Assembly (NCBI RefSeq): GCF_900240335.1
Contig: NZ_LT964979.1
Span: 496,001-560,000 of the forward strand
Reading direction: 5' to 3'
DNA: 64,000 bases
Source of the DNA: Flavimobilis massiliensis
Lineage (GTDB): Bacteria; Actinomycetota; Actinomycetes; Actinomycetales; Cellulomonadaceae
This document shows positions 42,523 to 50,563 of this stretch, in pieces. Positions within the stretch are counted from its first letter, which is position 1; every line of letters starts with the position of its first letter. Both the position numbers and the translations under genes were made by a program. The notes under the pieces are model-generated. The model did not search any database. It was not told where the DNA came from and saw only the letters and a list, made by a program, of their open reading frames with translations.

Positions 42523-43134
42523 CTATACCCAGGGCTCGTCGTCGTCGTGCTCGTCGCCCCGCTCATGGGGGAGACGCCAGAGGAGTACCCCGGCGCCCGC
42601 GGCGAGCAGCACGGCACCGGCCCAGGCGATGACCGACGGCATGACGCGGACGAGCAGCGCCGAGAGGACGAGCGCGAGGATGCCGCCCGCGACCGCGAAC
42701 CACGCCATCGTCAGCACGGGGTCGCCGCCGAGGATCGGGCCGGGGTCCGGCGGCACGAAGTGGCTCTGCTCGTCCTCGAGCTCGATCTCCTCCTGGGAGG
42801 CCACGTGGTCACGCGGGCCGATGGGCTTGACGCCCGGGAGCGTCGGGACGTCGGTGAGCCACGGCCGGGGCCGCACGTCAACGTCGTCCGTCGCCGCGCG
42901 GACGTCATCGAGCCCCGCGACGATCCGGGCGAACTCCGAGTCCGTGTCGAGGCCGCATGCCCCGGCGGCGGGGGCGCCTGACGCGTGAGGAGCGTCGGGT
43001 GCGGTAGGTTTCTCCGCAGGATCAGGGGTGCTCGCGTCGTCGTGCATCGTCCGACCGCCGTCCGTGGCCTCGTCCGGGAGCTCGCCCGGGGACTCGTCAC
43101 GGCCCTGCGTGGGATCGACGTTGGGTTCCACCAT
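42523..43134 (-). CDS. Membrane protein with long acidic N-terminal region
   Basis: Of 203 residues. The first 140 are acidic, Pro/Asp-rich and probably disordered (MVEPNVDPTQGRDESPGELP), with a conserved-looking core DSEFARIVAGLDDV and RPRPWLTDVPTLPGVKPIGP. Two helices follow (VLTMAWFAVAGGILALVLSAL and VIAWAGAVLLAAGAGVLLWRL) and an acidic tail. Family unknown to me, but the layout recurs in actinobacteria. ATG with TAGAGT 7 bases upstream and no Shine-Dalgarno; divergent from the acyltransferase with 58 bases between. Confidence 0.65.
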   Translation of the reverse strand: MVEPNVDPTQGRDESPGELPDEATDGGRTMHDDASTPDPAEKPTAPDAPHASGAPAAGACGLDTDSEFARIVAGLDDVRAATDDVDVRPRPWLTDVPTLPGVKPIGPRDHVASQEEIELEDEQSHFVPPDPGPILGGDPVLTMAWFAVAGGILALVLSALLVRVMPSVIAWAGAVLLAAGAGVLLWRLPHERGDEHDDDEPWV

Positions 43135-43141
43135 GCAGATC

Positions 43142-43147
43142 ACTCTA
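43142..43147 (-). promoter_or_regulatory. -10 box of a leaderless promoter
   Basis: TAGAGT on the minus strand, 7 nt before the ATG at 43134. Confidence 0.5.
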
Positions 43148-43192
43148 GAGTCGGAAGGTGCGCCCCGTCGGAGGCGCGAGGAGGAAGCTGCG

Positions 43193-43987
43193 TTGTTCTA
43201 CTGGCTCATGAAGAAGATCGTCGCCGGTCCCTGGCTGAAGTTGTACTTCCGCCCGTGGACCCGCGGGCTCGAGAACGTGCCCGCAACCGGCGGAGCGATC
43301 CTCGCGAGCAACCACCTCGCCGTCATCGACTCGTTCGTCCTGCCGATCGTCCTCGACCGCGAGATCGTCTTCATCGGCAAGTCCGAGTACTTCACGGGCA
43401 CGGGCCTCAAAGGTCGGCTCCAGGCGAAGTTCTTCCGCGGCGTCGGGACGATCCCCGTCGACCGCTCGGGGGGCAAGGCTTCTGAGGCGGCGCTCAACAC
43501 GGGGCTCGCGCGGCTGCGCGAGGGCGGGCTGTTCGGCATCTACCCTGAGGGGACACGCAGCCCCGACGGTCGTCTCTACCGTGGCAAGACCGGCGTCGCG
43601 CGTCTCGCGCTCGAGTCGGGCTGCCCGGTCGTGCCCGTCGCGATGATCGCGACCGAGGAGGCCCAGCCGCTTGGCAAGGTCATGCCGCGTCCCGTGCGCG
43701 TCGGCGTGGTCGTGGGGGAGCCCCTCGACTTCTCGCGCTACCACGGCATGCAGGACGACCGCTTCATCCTGCGCTCCGTCACGGACGAGATCATGTACGC
43801 GCTCATGAGCCTCTCGGGCCAGGAGTACGTCGACATCTACGCCGCGACCGCCAAAGCGCGCCTCGCCTCGGGACAGAAGTCCGGTGCCGACGCCCCCGCG
43901 GCACGCAAGGCTCCTGGAGGACGTTCCGCCCCGGACGTCCATGTGCCGGTCCCGCCCGAGGAGGGCGCGGCACCGCCAGTAGACTGA
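43193..43987 (+). CDS. 1-acyl-glycerol-3-phosphate acyltransferase (PlsC family)
   Basis: Transfers acyl groups to lysophosphatidate or a related lysolipid at the membrane face. The 264-residue protein has the catalytic NHLAVID (Asn40-His41, Asp46) and the glycerol-phosphate-binding IYPEGTRSPDG near residue 115, plus RGVGTIPVDRSGG. The TTG start at 43193 is placed behind GAGGAGG; an ATG five codons later is the alternative. The C-terminal 50 residues are Ala/Pro-rich and probably disordered. Equivalent to Rv2182c beside aroG in M. tuberculosis. Confidence 0.88.
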   Translation: MFYWLMKKIVAGPWLKLYFRPWTRGLENVPATGGAILASNHLAVIDSFVLPIVLDREIVFIGKSEYFTGTGLKGRLQAKFFRGVGTIPVDRSGGKASEAALNTGLARLREGGLFGIYPEGTRSPDGRLYRGKTGVARLALESGCPVVPVAMIATEEAQPLGKVMPRPVRVGVVVGEPLDFSRYHGMQDDRFILRSVTDEIMYALMSLSGQEYVDIYAATAKARLASGQKSGADAPAARKAPGGRSAPDVHVPVPPEEGAAPPVD

Positions 43988-44104
43988 CGGTGGCGCGGGC
44001 GGCCCTGCCGCCCTGCGCTCCGCGGTCCGGAAAACCACGGCCCGTCGGGCTCGGCGCACACCCGCGTCGCAGGCCCGCGGGCGACGATGAGAGGTAGTTC
44101 TTCG

Positions 44105-45322
44105 ATGTCTGTACGTCGTGTTGCCCTTCTGACGGCCGGCGGCTTCGCCCCGTGCCTCTCCTCCGCGGTCGGAGGGCTGATCGAGCGCTACAACGAGCTC
44201 GACCCGTCGATCGAGATCATCGCGTACCAGCACGGCTACCACGGCCTGCTCCGCGGCGACAAGATCGTCGTCGACGCCGAGGGTCGCGCCAAGGCCGGAG
44301 TCCTGCACCGTTTCGGCGGCTCGCCGATCGGCAACTCGCGCGTCAAGCTCACGAACGCGAAGGACTGCGTCAAGCGCGGTCTCGTCCAGGAGGGTGAGGA
44401 CCCGCTCAAGGTTGCCGCCGAGCAGCTCAAGTCCGACGGCGTCGACGTCCTCCACACGATCGGTGGCGACGACACCAACACGACCGCCGCCGACCTCGCC
44501 GCGTACCTCCACGAGAACGACTACGAGCTCACGGTCGTCGGCCTGCCCAAGACGATCGACAACGACGTCATCCCGATCAAGCAGTCGCTCGGCGCGTGGA
44601 CCGCTGCCGAGGAGGCCGCGCAGTTCGCGTTCAACGTCATCGGCGAGCACCGCTCGGGCCCGCGCATGCTCATCGTCCACGAGGTCATGGGTCGCCACTG
44701 CGGCTGGCTCACCGCCGCCGCTGCAGCCGAGTACCGCAAGCACCTCGACACGCTCGAGTGGGTGCCGAGCCTCGGTCTCACGCGTGAGCGCTGGGACATC
44801 GACGCTGTCTTCGTCCCCGAGATGAAGATCGACATCACCGCCGAGGCCGAGCGCCTCAAGGCGGTCATGGACGCCAAGGGCAACGTCAACATCTTCCTCT
44901 CGGAGGGTGCGGGCATGCACGAGATCGTCGAGCAGCTCGAGGCCGCCGGTGAGACCGTCGAGCGCGACCCCTTCGGTCACGTCAAGCTCGACACGATTAA
45001 CCCGGGCGCCTGGTTCGCCAAGCAGTTCGCCGAGCGTCTCGGCGCCGAGAAGGTCATGGTCCAGAAGTCGGGCTACTACTCGCGTGCCGCCGCGGCCAAC
45101 GCCGAGGACCTGCGCCTCATCAAGTCGATGACGGACTACGCCGTCGACGCCGCCCTCCGCGGCGAGTCGGGCGTCGTCGGCCACGACGAGGAGAACGGTG
45201 ATGTGCTCACGGCCATCGCCTTCCCGCGCATCGCCGGTGGCAAGGCCTTCGACGTCTCCCAGCCGTGGTTCGGCGAGCTCCTCGCCGGTATCGGCCAGGA
45301 CCTGGTGCCTGCCCAGGCATGA
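44105..45322 (+). CDS. pfp: Pyrophosphate-dependent 6-phosphofructokinase
   Basis: Converts fructose 6-phosphate to fructose 1,6-bisphosphate, very likely with PPi and reversibly. In the 405-residue protein the nucleotide site reads GGDDTN (Asp122-Asp123); ATP enzymes have Gly at the second Asp. The catalytic motif is PKTIDND (Lys149, Asp152), where ATP enzymes have PGTIDND. Both changes mark PPi-PFKs. Substrate-site MGRHCGWL is intact. It overlaps aroG by ATGA, an unusual coupling of glycolysis to the shikimate pathway. ATG start with a loose GAGAGG upstream. Confidence 0.9.
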   Translation: MSVRRVALLTAGGFAPCLSSAVGGLIERYNELDPSIEIIAYQHGYHGLLRGDKIVVDAEGRAKAGVLHRFGGSPIGNSRVKLTNAKDCVKRGLVQEGEDPLKVAAEQLKSDGVDVLHTIGGDDTNTTAADLAAYLHENDYELTVVGLPKTIDNDVIPIKQSLGAWTAAEEAAQFAFNVIGEHRSGPRMLIVHEVMGRHCGWLTAAAAAEYRKHLDTLEWVPSLGLTRERWDIDAVFVPEMKIDITAEAERLKAVMDAKGNVNIFLSEGAGMHEIVEQLEAAGETVERDPFGHVKLDTINPGAWFAKQFAERLGAEKVMVQKSGYYSRAAAANAEDLRLIKSMTDYAVDAALRGESGVVGHDEENGDVLTAIAFPRIAGGKAFDVSQPWFGELLAGIGQDLVPAQA

Positions 45323-46665
45323 CGACGACGGCGCACGACGAGGTGGTGGAGGGGCTCGACCACTTTCGCTCGCTGACTGCCAAGCAGCAGCCCACCTGGC
45401 CCGACGCACACGCGTTGGGCCAGGTGGCCGCGCGCCTGGCCGAGGCCGCCCCCCTCGTCGTGCCCGCCGAGGCCGACCTGCTCACGGAGCGTCTCGCGGC
45501 GGCCGGCCGCGGCGACGCGTTCCTCCTCCAGGGAGGTGACTGCGCCGAGACGTTCGCCGAGGCGCAGGCCGACCGCATCCGCAACAAGATCCGCACAATC
45601 CTCCAGATGGCCGTCATCCTCACGCACGGCGCGAGCATGCCCGTCGTGAAGATGGGGCGGATGGCCGGGCAGTACGCGAAGCCGCGCTCGTCGAACGACG
45701 AGACGCGGGACGGCGTGACGCTCCCCGCGTACCGCGGCGACATGGTCAACGGCCACGACTTCACCGAGGCCGCTCGGACCCCCGACCCGCAGCGGCTCCT
45801 CGACGGCTACCAGATCTCGGCCGCGACGATCAACGTCGTCCGCGCCTACACGCGCGGGGGATCGGCCGACCTGCGGCGGGTGCACGAGTGGAACCGCGGC
45901 TTCATGCGGAACCCCGCGTACGCGCGCTACGAGTCGACGGCCGCGGAGATCGACCGCGCGCTGCGCTTCATGGAGGCGTGCGGCGCCGACTTCGACGCCC
46001 TGCGCACGGTCGAGTTCTTCGTCTCGCACGAGGGGCTGCTCCTCGACTACGAGCGCGCCCTCACGCGCGTCGACGCCCGGACGGGTGAGGCCTACGACAC
46101 CTCGGGCCACTTCCTGTGGATCGGCGAGCGCACCCGCGACCTCGACGGCGCGCACGTCGAGTTCCTCTCGCGCGTCGCCAACCCCATCGGCGTCAAGCTC
46201 GGCCCGACGACCTCGCCCGCGGACGCGATCGCGCTCGTCGAGAAGCTCAACCCGAGCGGTCGCCCGGGACGGCTCACGTTCATCACGCGCATGGGCGCAG
46301 GACGTATCCGCGAGGCGCTGCCCCCGATCGTCGCGGCGGTCCGTGACCACGGCAGCCCCGTCACCTGGGTGACGGACCCCATGCACGGCAACACCATCAC
46401 GTCGGGCACGGGGTACAAGACCCGTCGTTTCGAGGACGTGCTCGACGAGGTGAGCGGCTTCTTCGAGGTGCACCGGGCGCTCGGCACCGTCCCCGGCGGC
46501 CTCCACGTGGAGCTCACCGGTGACGACGTCACGGAAGTCCTCGGCGGCTCCGAGGAGATCGACGACGAGGGCCTCGCGGCCCGCTACGAGACGCTCGTCG
46601 ACCCGCGGCTCAACCACCAGCAGTCGCTCGAGATGGCCTTCCAGGTCGCCGAGATGCTGCGCTGA
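45319..46665 (+). CDS. aroG: 3-deoxy-7-phosphoheptulonate synthase, class II
   Basis: First enzyme of aromatic amino acid synthesis: joins phosphoenolpyruvate and erythrose 4-phosphate. The 448-residue class II (plant/mycobacterial) protein has the metal/PEP motifs LLQGGDCAETF, VVKMGRMAGQYAKPRSS, GVKLGPTTSP and WVTDPMHGNT. It begins within the pfp stop codon (ATGA), so its translation depends on pfp. PEP supply and glycolytic flux are thereby linked at gene level. A long hairpin separates it from the convergent kinase. Confidence 0.95.
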   Translation: MTTTAHDEVVEGLDHFRSLTAKQQPTWPDAHALGQVAARLAEAAPLVVPAEADLLTERLAAAGRGDAFLLQGGDCAETFAEAQADRIRNKIRTILQMAVILTHGASMPVVKMGRMAGQYAKPRSSNDETRDGVTLPAYRGDMVNGHDFTEAARTPDPQRLLDGYQISAATINVVRAYTRGGSADLRRVHEWNRGFMRNPAYARYESTAAEIDRALRFMEACGADFDALRTVEFFVSHEGLLLDYERALTRVDARTGEAYDTSGHFLWIGERTRDLDGAHVEFLSRVANPIGVKLGPTTSPADAIALVEKLNPSGRPGRLTFITRMGAGRIREALPPIVAAVRDHGSPVTWVTDPMHGNTITSGTGYKTRRFEDVLDEVSGFFEVHRALGTVPGGLHVELTGDDVTEVLGGSEEIDDEGLAARYETLVDPRLNHQQSLEMAFQVAEMLR

Positions 46666-46672
46666 CACGCAA

Positions 46673-46720
46673 CCGACGCGGAAGGGCTCCGACCACACGG
46701 TCGGAGCCCTTCCGCGTCGG
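46673..46720. terminator. Bidirectional hairpin between aroG and the PASTA kinase gene
   Basis: Perfect stem of more than 20 bases beginning ccgacgcggaagggctccga, four-base loop. Longest stem in the window. Confidence 0.8.
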
Positions 46721-46730
46721 ACGGGGTGCG

Positions 46731-48785
46731 TCACACGACGGTGATCGAGATCGTCGAGCCCTTGGGGATCTTGTCGCCGGGGTCCACGCTCTGGAAACGC
46801 ACGATGTCGAGGAGTCCGCCCCACTGCTTCTTGACGTCGGGGACGAAACCCGCCTTGCGCAAGATCTCCTCGGCGTCCGCCGCCGACTTCCCGACGACGC
46901 CCGGCACCTCGACGAGCGGCGGGCCCTTGGAGACGACGATCGTCACCGTGTCGGTGCGGTGCGCTGCGCTCGAGGCCTCGGGCGTCTGGGAGATGACGGC
47001 GCCCTCGGGGACCGTCTCGGAGAACTCCTTGGTGACCTTGACCTTGAGGCCGACGCTCTTGAGCGTCGCGGACGCGTTCTTGCTCTGCGACCCGACGACC
47101 TGGGGGACCGTCACCGGAGCAGGACCGTCGGAGACCGTGAGGGTGACAGGCGTCGAATGCGGAACCTCCGAGCCTTCCTCCTGGTCGACGGACATGACCT
47201 CGCCCGCGGGGACCTTGTCGTCGTGGACGAGGACGTCCGGCGCGGCCTCGAGCCTCGCCTCCGCAAGGCGCGCATGCGCCTGCTCGGCCGTCGCCCCCAC
47301 GAGGTCGTCCGGCACCGTGAGCATGAGGATGCCGAGCGACACGACGAGCTGGACCGTGCCCTCCTTGTGGATCTCCTCGCCCTCGCGCGGTTCGACGCTC
47401 ACGACCGAGCCCGCGGGCACGTCGTCGTCGTGGACCGCCCGCGAGGTGTCGGCATGGAGCCCGAGCGTCGTGAGCGCGTTCGCGGCGGCCTCGGCCTCCG
47501 CGCCGACGAGACCCGAGGGGACAGTCGTGTAGGCACCGGGGCCCCACGTTGCCCACCACAGGGTTGCTCCGCCCGTGAGCGCGGCGACGAGGACGACGAC
47601 GAGGGTTGCGACGAGTGCGCGGCGTCGCCGCCGGGCACGCAGCGCAGGGCCGACGGTGTCGACGGGCGCGACGGCCCCCGTGCCGATCGGCAGGGCGATC
47701 GTTGTCCCGGAACCCACGAGACCGAGCGCCTCCGTGCGGTCGTCGTCCTCCTCAGGGCTTGGTGCCGAGACGGGAGAGCTGGAGGAGCCCGCGGACCCAG
47801 GAGTCTCGGCCGAGCCCTCCGCGCCCGGGGGCGGAGGCACCGGGGGGAGCCGTGGCTCGTCGTCGTCCGCGGCCTCGGGCTCCGGGGTCTCCGCGAGGGG
47901 GACCTCGTGGCGGAGCGCGAGGTCTTCGGGGGTGAGGGCGCCACGCGTGCGCCGCAGCAGGTCGATGGCCGCTGCCGCGTCGGGCGGACGGTTCTCGGCG
48001 TCGCGCGCCGCGAACGCCGCGACGAGCTCGTCGATCTCGGTGGGCACGTCCGTCGCGACGTCGGAGACGTCGGGGACGTCGACGTTGACGTGCCGGTAGG
48101 CGACCTGGATGGGCGTCGCGCCCGTGTGCGGCTGCGCGCCCGTGAGCATCTCGTGGAGGAGGATGCCCACCGCGTAGACGTCGGTCCGGGCGTCGCATGC
48201 GCCCGTGAGGATGATCTCGGGCGCGAGGTACGCGACCGTGCCGAACACCGTGCCGGTCGCTGTCGACGTCACCTCGGTGACCGCGCGTGCGAGCCCGAAG
48301 TCGGCAACCTTGACGCGTCCCTCCTCCGAGATGAGGACGTTCTCCGGCTTGATGTCGCGGTGCACGAGACCGGTGCGGTGCGCGGCTGTCAGCGCGTCGA
48401 GGACGGCTTCGGCGATGTCGAGCGCCTCGCCGACCGGGAGCGTGCCCTGCTCCCGCAGGCGTCGGCGCAGCGTCGAGCCGTCGACGAGCTCCATCGTGAG
48501 GTAGCTCGTGTCACCGTCGACGCCCTGGTCGAAGACCGCGACGAGCCCCGGGTGCGCGAGCCGGGCCGCGGCACGCGCCTCGCGGCGGAAGCGCGAGACG
48601 AAGTCCGCGCCCTCGGCGCCGTCGGCGAGATGCGGGTGCATGACCTTGAGCGCGACCTCCCGGTCGAGCCTGCGGTCGACCGCCCGGTAGACCGTCGCCA
48701 TACCGCCCCGGGCGATCCGCGACACGACGAGGTAGCGGCCGTCGACGAGACGGCCGACGAGCGGATCAGTCAGGGTGGCTCCCAC
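46731..48785 (-). CDS. pknL: PknL-like Ser/Thr protein kinase with PASTA repeats
   Basis: Transmembrane receptor kinase, 684 residues. The kinase domain (about 18-280) has the glycine loop IARGGMATVYRA, Lys47 (VALKVM), catalytic HRDIKPEN (about 142-149), DFG (about 163) and APE, so it should be active. A Pro/Ser/acidic linker leads to one membrane helix near 402-425 and four extracellular PASTA domains that would sense peptidoglycan fragments. The position between aroG and an Rv2175c-like gene matches pknL of M. tuberculosis. GTG start with TAGACT 7 bases upstream (leaderless). In M. tuberculosis PknL phosphorylates Rv2175c, whose homologue is divergently encoded here. Confidence 0.92.
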   Translation of the reverse strand: MGATLTDPLVGRLVDGRYLVVSRIARGGMATVYRAVDRRLDREVALKVMHPHLADGAEGADFVSRFRREARAAARLAHPGLVAVFDQGVDGDTSYLTMELVDGSTLRRRLREQGTLPVGEALDIAEAVLDALTAAHRTGLVHRDIKPENVLISEEGRVKVADFGLARAVTEVTSTATGTVFGTVAYLAPEIILTGACDARTDVYAVGILLHEMLTGAQPHTGATPIQVAYRHVNVDVPDVSDVATDVPTEIDELVAAFAARDAENRPPDAAAAIDLLRRTRGALTPEDLALRHEVPLAETPEPEAADDDEPRLPPVPPPPGAEGSAETPGSAGSSSSPVSAPSPEEDDDRTEALGLVGSGTTIALPIGTGAVAPVDTVGPALRARRRRRALVATLVVVLVAALTGGATLWWATWGPGAYTTVPSGLVGAEAEAAANALTTLGLHADTSRAVHDDDVPAGSVVSVEPREGEEIHKEGTVQLVVSLGILMLTVPDDLVGATAEQAHARLAEARLEAAPDVLVHDDKVPAGEVMSVDQEEGSEVPHSTPVTLTVSDGPAPVTVPQVVGSQSKNASATLKSVGLKVKVTKEFSETVPEGAVISQTPEASSAAHRTDTVTIVVSKGPPLVEVPGVVGKSAADAEEILRKAGFVPDVKKQWGGLLDIVRFQSVDPGDKIPKGSTISITVV

Positions 48786-48792
48786 GGTGGCG

Positions 48793-48798
48793 AGTCTA
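48793..48798 (-). promoter_or_regulatory. -10 box of a leaderless promoter for pknL
   Basis: TAGACT on the minus strand, 7 nt before the GTG. Confidence 0.5.
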
Positions 48799-48872
48799 CG
48801 GTGGGCGGCACGTCCGGGACGTGTGGGCGCGCCCGATGTCTACCGGGTGATCGTCGAGGCTTCACACACGAC

Positions 48873-48878
48873 TACCGT
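48873..48878 (+). promoter_or_regulatory. -10 box of a leaderless promoter for the Rv2175c-like gene
   Basis: TACCGT followed by six bases and the ATG at 48885. Confidence 0.5.
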
Positions 48879-48884
48879 GGACCC

Positions 48885-49283
48885 ATGACTGACACCACCA
48901 GCACGGGGGAGTGGCTCACGCTCCCGGACGTCGCCGAGCTCCTCGGGACCGACGTCTCCAAGGTTCGCGGCATGCTGCACGACCGGGTCATCATCGCGGT
49001 GCGCCGCGGCGAGAACCCCGTCAAGCGCGTCCCCGCCGACTTCTTCGTCCCGCGACACCTCCAGAACCCCGCGGACCGGCGTCAGCCCGTCGAGGGGGAG
49101 CGGCCCGTGCCGCTGCCGTCGCTCCAGGGGACGATCGCGCTGCTCGCTGACCTGCGCTTCGACGACGACGCGATCGTCGACTGGCTTCTCGCCGACAACG
49201 ACGAGATCGGCACCTCGCCGCTCGCGGCCCTCCGCGAGGGGCGCAAGTCCGAGGTCCGAAGGGTTGCGCAGGCGCTCCTCTGA
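48885..49283 (+). CDS. Rv2175c-like DNA-binding protein
   Basis: A 132-residue protein with an excisionase-like winged-helix N-terminal part (WLTLPDVAELLGTDVSKVRGMLHDRVIIAV) and a C-terminal helical domain (LQGTIALLADLRFDDDAIVDWLL). The mycobacterial homologue binds DNA and loses binding when PknL phosphorylates a Thr in the flexible N-terminus; here the tail MTDTTSTGEW offers several Thr residues. Divergent from pknL by 99 bases, with a leaderless start. Target genes are unknown. Confidence 0.82.
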   Translation: MTDTTSTGEWLTLPDVAELLGTDVSKVRGMLHDRVIIAVRRGENPVKRVPADFFVPRHLQNPADRRQPVEGERPVPLPSLQGTIALLADLRFDDDAIVDWLLADNDEIGTSPLAALREGRKSEVRRVAQALL

Positions 49284-49312
49284 GAGGAGCGTCACCCTGA
49301 CCGACAGCTTCT

Positions 49313-49350
49313 CGAGGGGTGGGACCACGACCGTGTGGCTCCACCCCTCG
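49313..49350. terminator. Bidirectional hairpin between the Rv2175c-like gene and the prenyl synthase
   Basis: Ten-base arms (cgaggggtgg and complement) with an inner short stem. A second small palindrome (cgctcctctgagaggagcg, 49273-49291) overlaps the upstream stop codon. Confidence 0.6.
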
Positions 49351-49356
49351 GGCGTG

Positions 49357-50457
49357 TCAGGCTGAGCGCTCGATCGCGGCGTAGCCGAGGGCACGGAGCA
49401 TCGTGGCACCCTCGCCCTCGAGGTCGAGCACGTCGAGCGCGGCGAACGCCTCGTCCGCGAGCTCGTCGACGAGCTTCTCGACGCCGTCGAGCGCGCCCGT
49501 GCGGACGAAGATCTCGCGCAGGTCGTTGATTTCGTCGTCCGTGAGCTCGGGCGAGCCCACGAGGCCGCGCACGAGCGCGGCCTCCGCCGGCGTCGCCCCG
49601 CCGAGCGCGCGCGCGAGCAGCACGGTGCGCTTACCCTCACGCAGGTCGTCGCCCGCGGGCTTACCTGTCGTCGCGGGGTCGCCGAACACGCCGAGGATGT
49701 CGTCACGCAGCTGGAAGGCCTCGCCGAGCGGGAGCCCGAAGCGGCGGACCCCGGCGAGCGTCTCCTCGTCGGCACCCGCGGACGCCGCGCCGAGGCTCAG
49801 CGGGTGCTCGACCGAGTACCGCGCCGACTTCGCGCGGATGACGGCGCGCGCGCGTCGCTCGTCCTCGGAGGCATCGTCGCTCCACGGCCGCACCTGCGAG
49901 AGCACGTCGAGGTACTGCCCGAGCGTTACCTCGGCACGCATCGTGTCGAAGATCTCGCGCGTCGGGGACCCGACGCGCTCAGGAAGGTGCTCGAGCGCGG
50001 TGCTGAGCATGCGCTCGCAGCCTGCGAGCGCGAGGTCGCCAAGGAGGACGGCGGCCGAGAGCCCGAACTGGGCGGAGTCGCCGGGCCATCCGCCGGCGCG
50101 GTGGACGCGCGCAAAGTGCACGTGCGCGGTCGCATGCCCGCGGCGGGTGTCGGACTTGTCCATGAGGTCGTCGTGGAAGAGCGCGGCAGCCTGGAAGAGC
50201 TCGAGCGCGGCGCCGAGGCGCAGCGCGCCCTCGGCCTCGCCGACGTCGGTCGTTAACGAGCGCCACGCCCAGTACGTGAAGGCCGCGCGGAGGCGCTTGC
50301 CGCCGCCGAGCAGGCGTCCCATCGCGTCGAAGAGGGGGACGACGTCGTCGCCGAGCTCGGCGGCTGCGTCGTGGCGCGCGCCGGTGAGGTAGAGGTCGAC
50401 GAGGTGGTCGACCCGGGAACGCACGTCATCACGGTCGACGAGGGCAGGGGTGCTCAT
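49357..50457 (-). CDS. Trans-isoprenyl diphosphate synthase (polyprenyl synthetase)
   Basis: Elongates allylic diphosphates with isopentenyl diphosphate. The 366-residue protein has the first aspartate-rich motif FHDDLMDKSDTRRG (Asp96-Asp100) and the second LRDDILGVFGD near 235. Medium-sized residues before the first motif (ALFH) do not allow a firm chain length; GGPP or longer is likely. IdsA2 occupies this place in M. tuberculosis. The ATG has TAGGCT six bases upstream and no Shine-Dalgarno. Confidence 0.9.
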   Translation of the reverse strand: MSTPALVDRDDVRSRVDHLVDLYLTGARHDAAAELGDDVVPLFDAMGRLLGGGKRLRAAFTYWAWRSLTTDVGEAEGALRLGAALELFQAAALFHDDLMDKSDTRRGHATAHVHFARVHRAGGWPGDSAQFGLSAAVLLGDLALAGCERMLSTALEHLPERVGSPTREIFDTMRAEVTLGQYLDVLSQVRPWSDDASEDERRARAVIRAKSARYSVEHPLSLGAASAGADEETLAGVRRFGLPLGEAFQLRDDILGVFGDPATTGKPAGDDLREGKRTVLLARALGGATPAEAALVRGLVGSPELTDDEINDLREIFVRTGALDGVEKLVDELADEAFAALDVLDLEGEGATMLRALGYAAIERSA

Positions 50458-50463
50458 GCGGGC

Positions 50464-50469
50464 AGCCTA
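50464..50469 (-). promoter_or_regulatory. -10 box of a leaderless promoter for the prenyl synthase
   Basis: TAGGCT on the minus strand, 6 nt before the ATG. Confidence 0.55.
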
Positions 50470-50563
50470 TCGAGGTTGTCCCCAGGAGAGTGCCGCCCGC
50501 TGTCCGTCCACAGATGTGGGGGGATCGCGGGCGCGGGGCCGCCGGAGAGTGTGACCTGACCCC

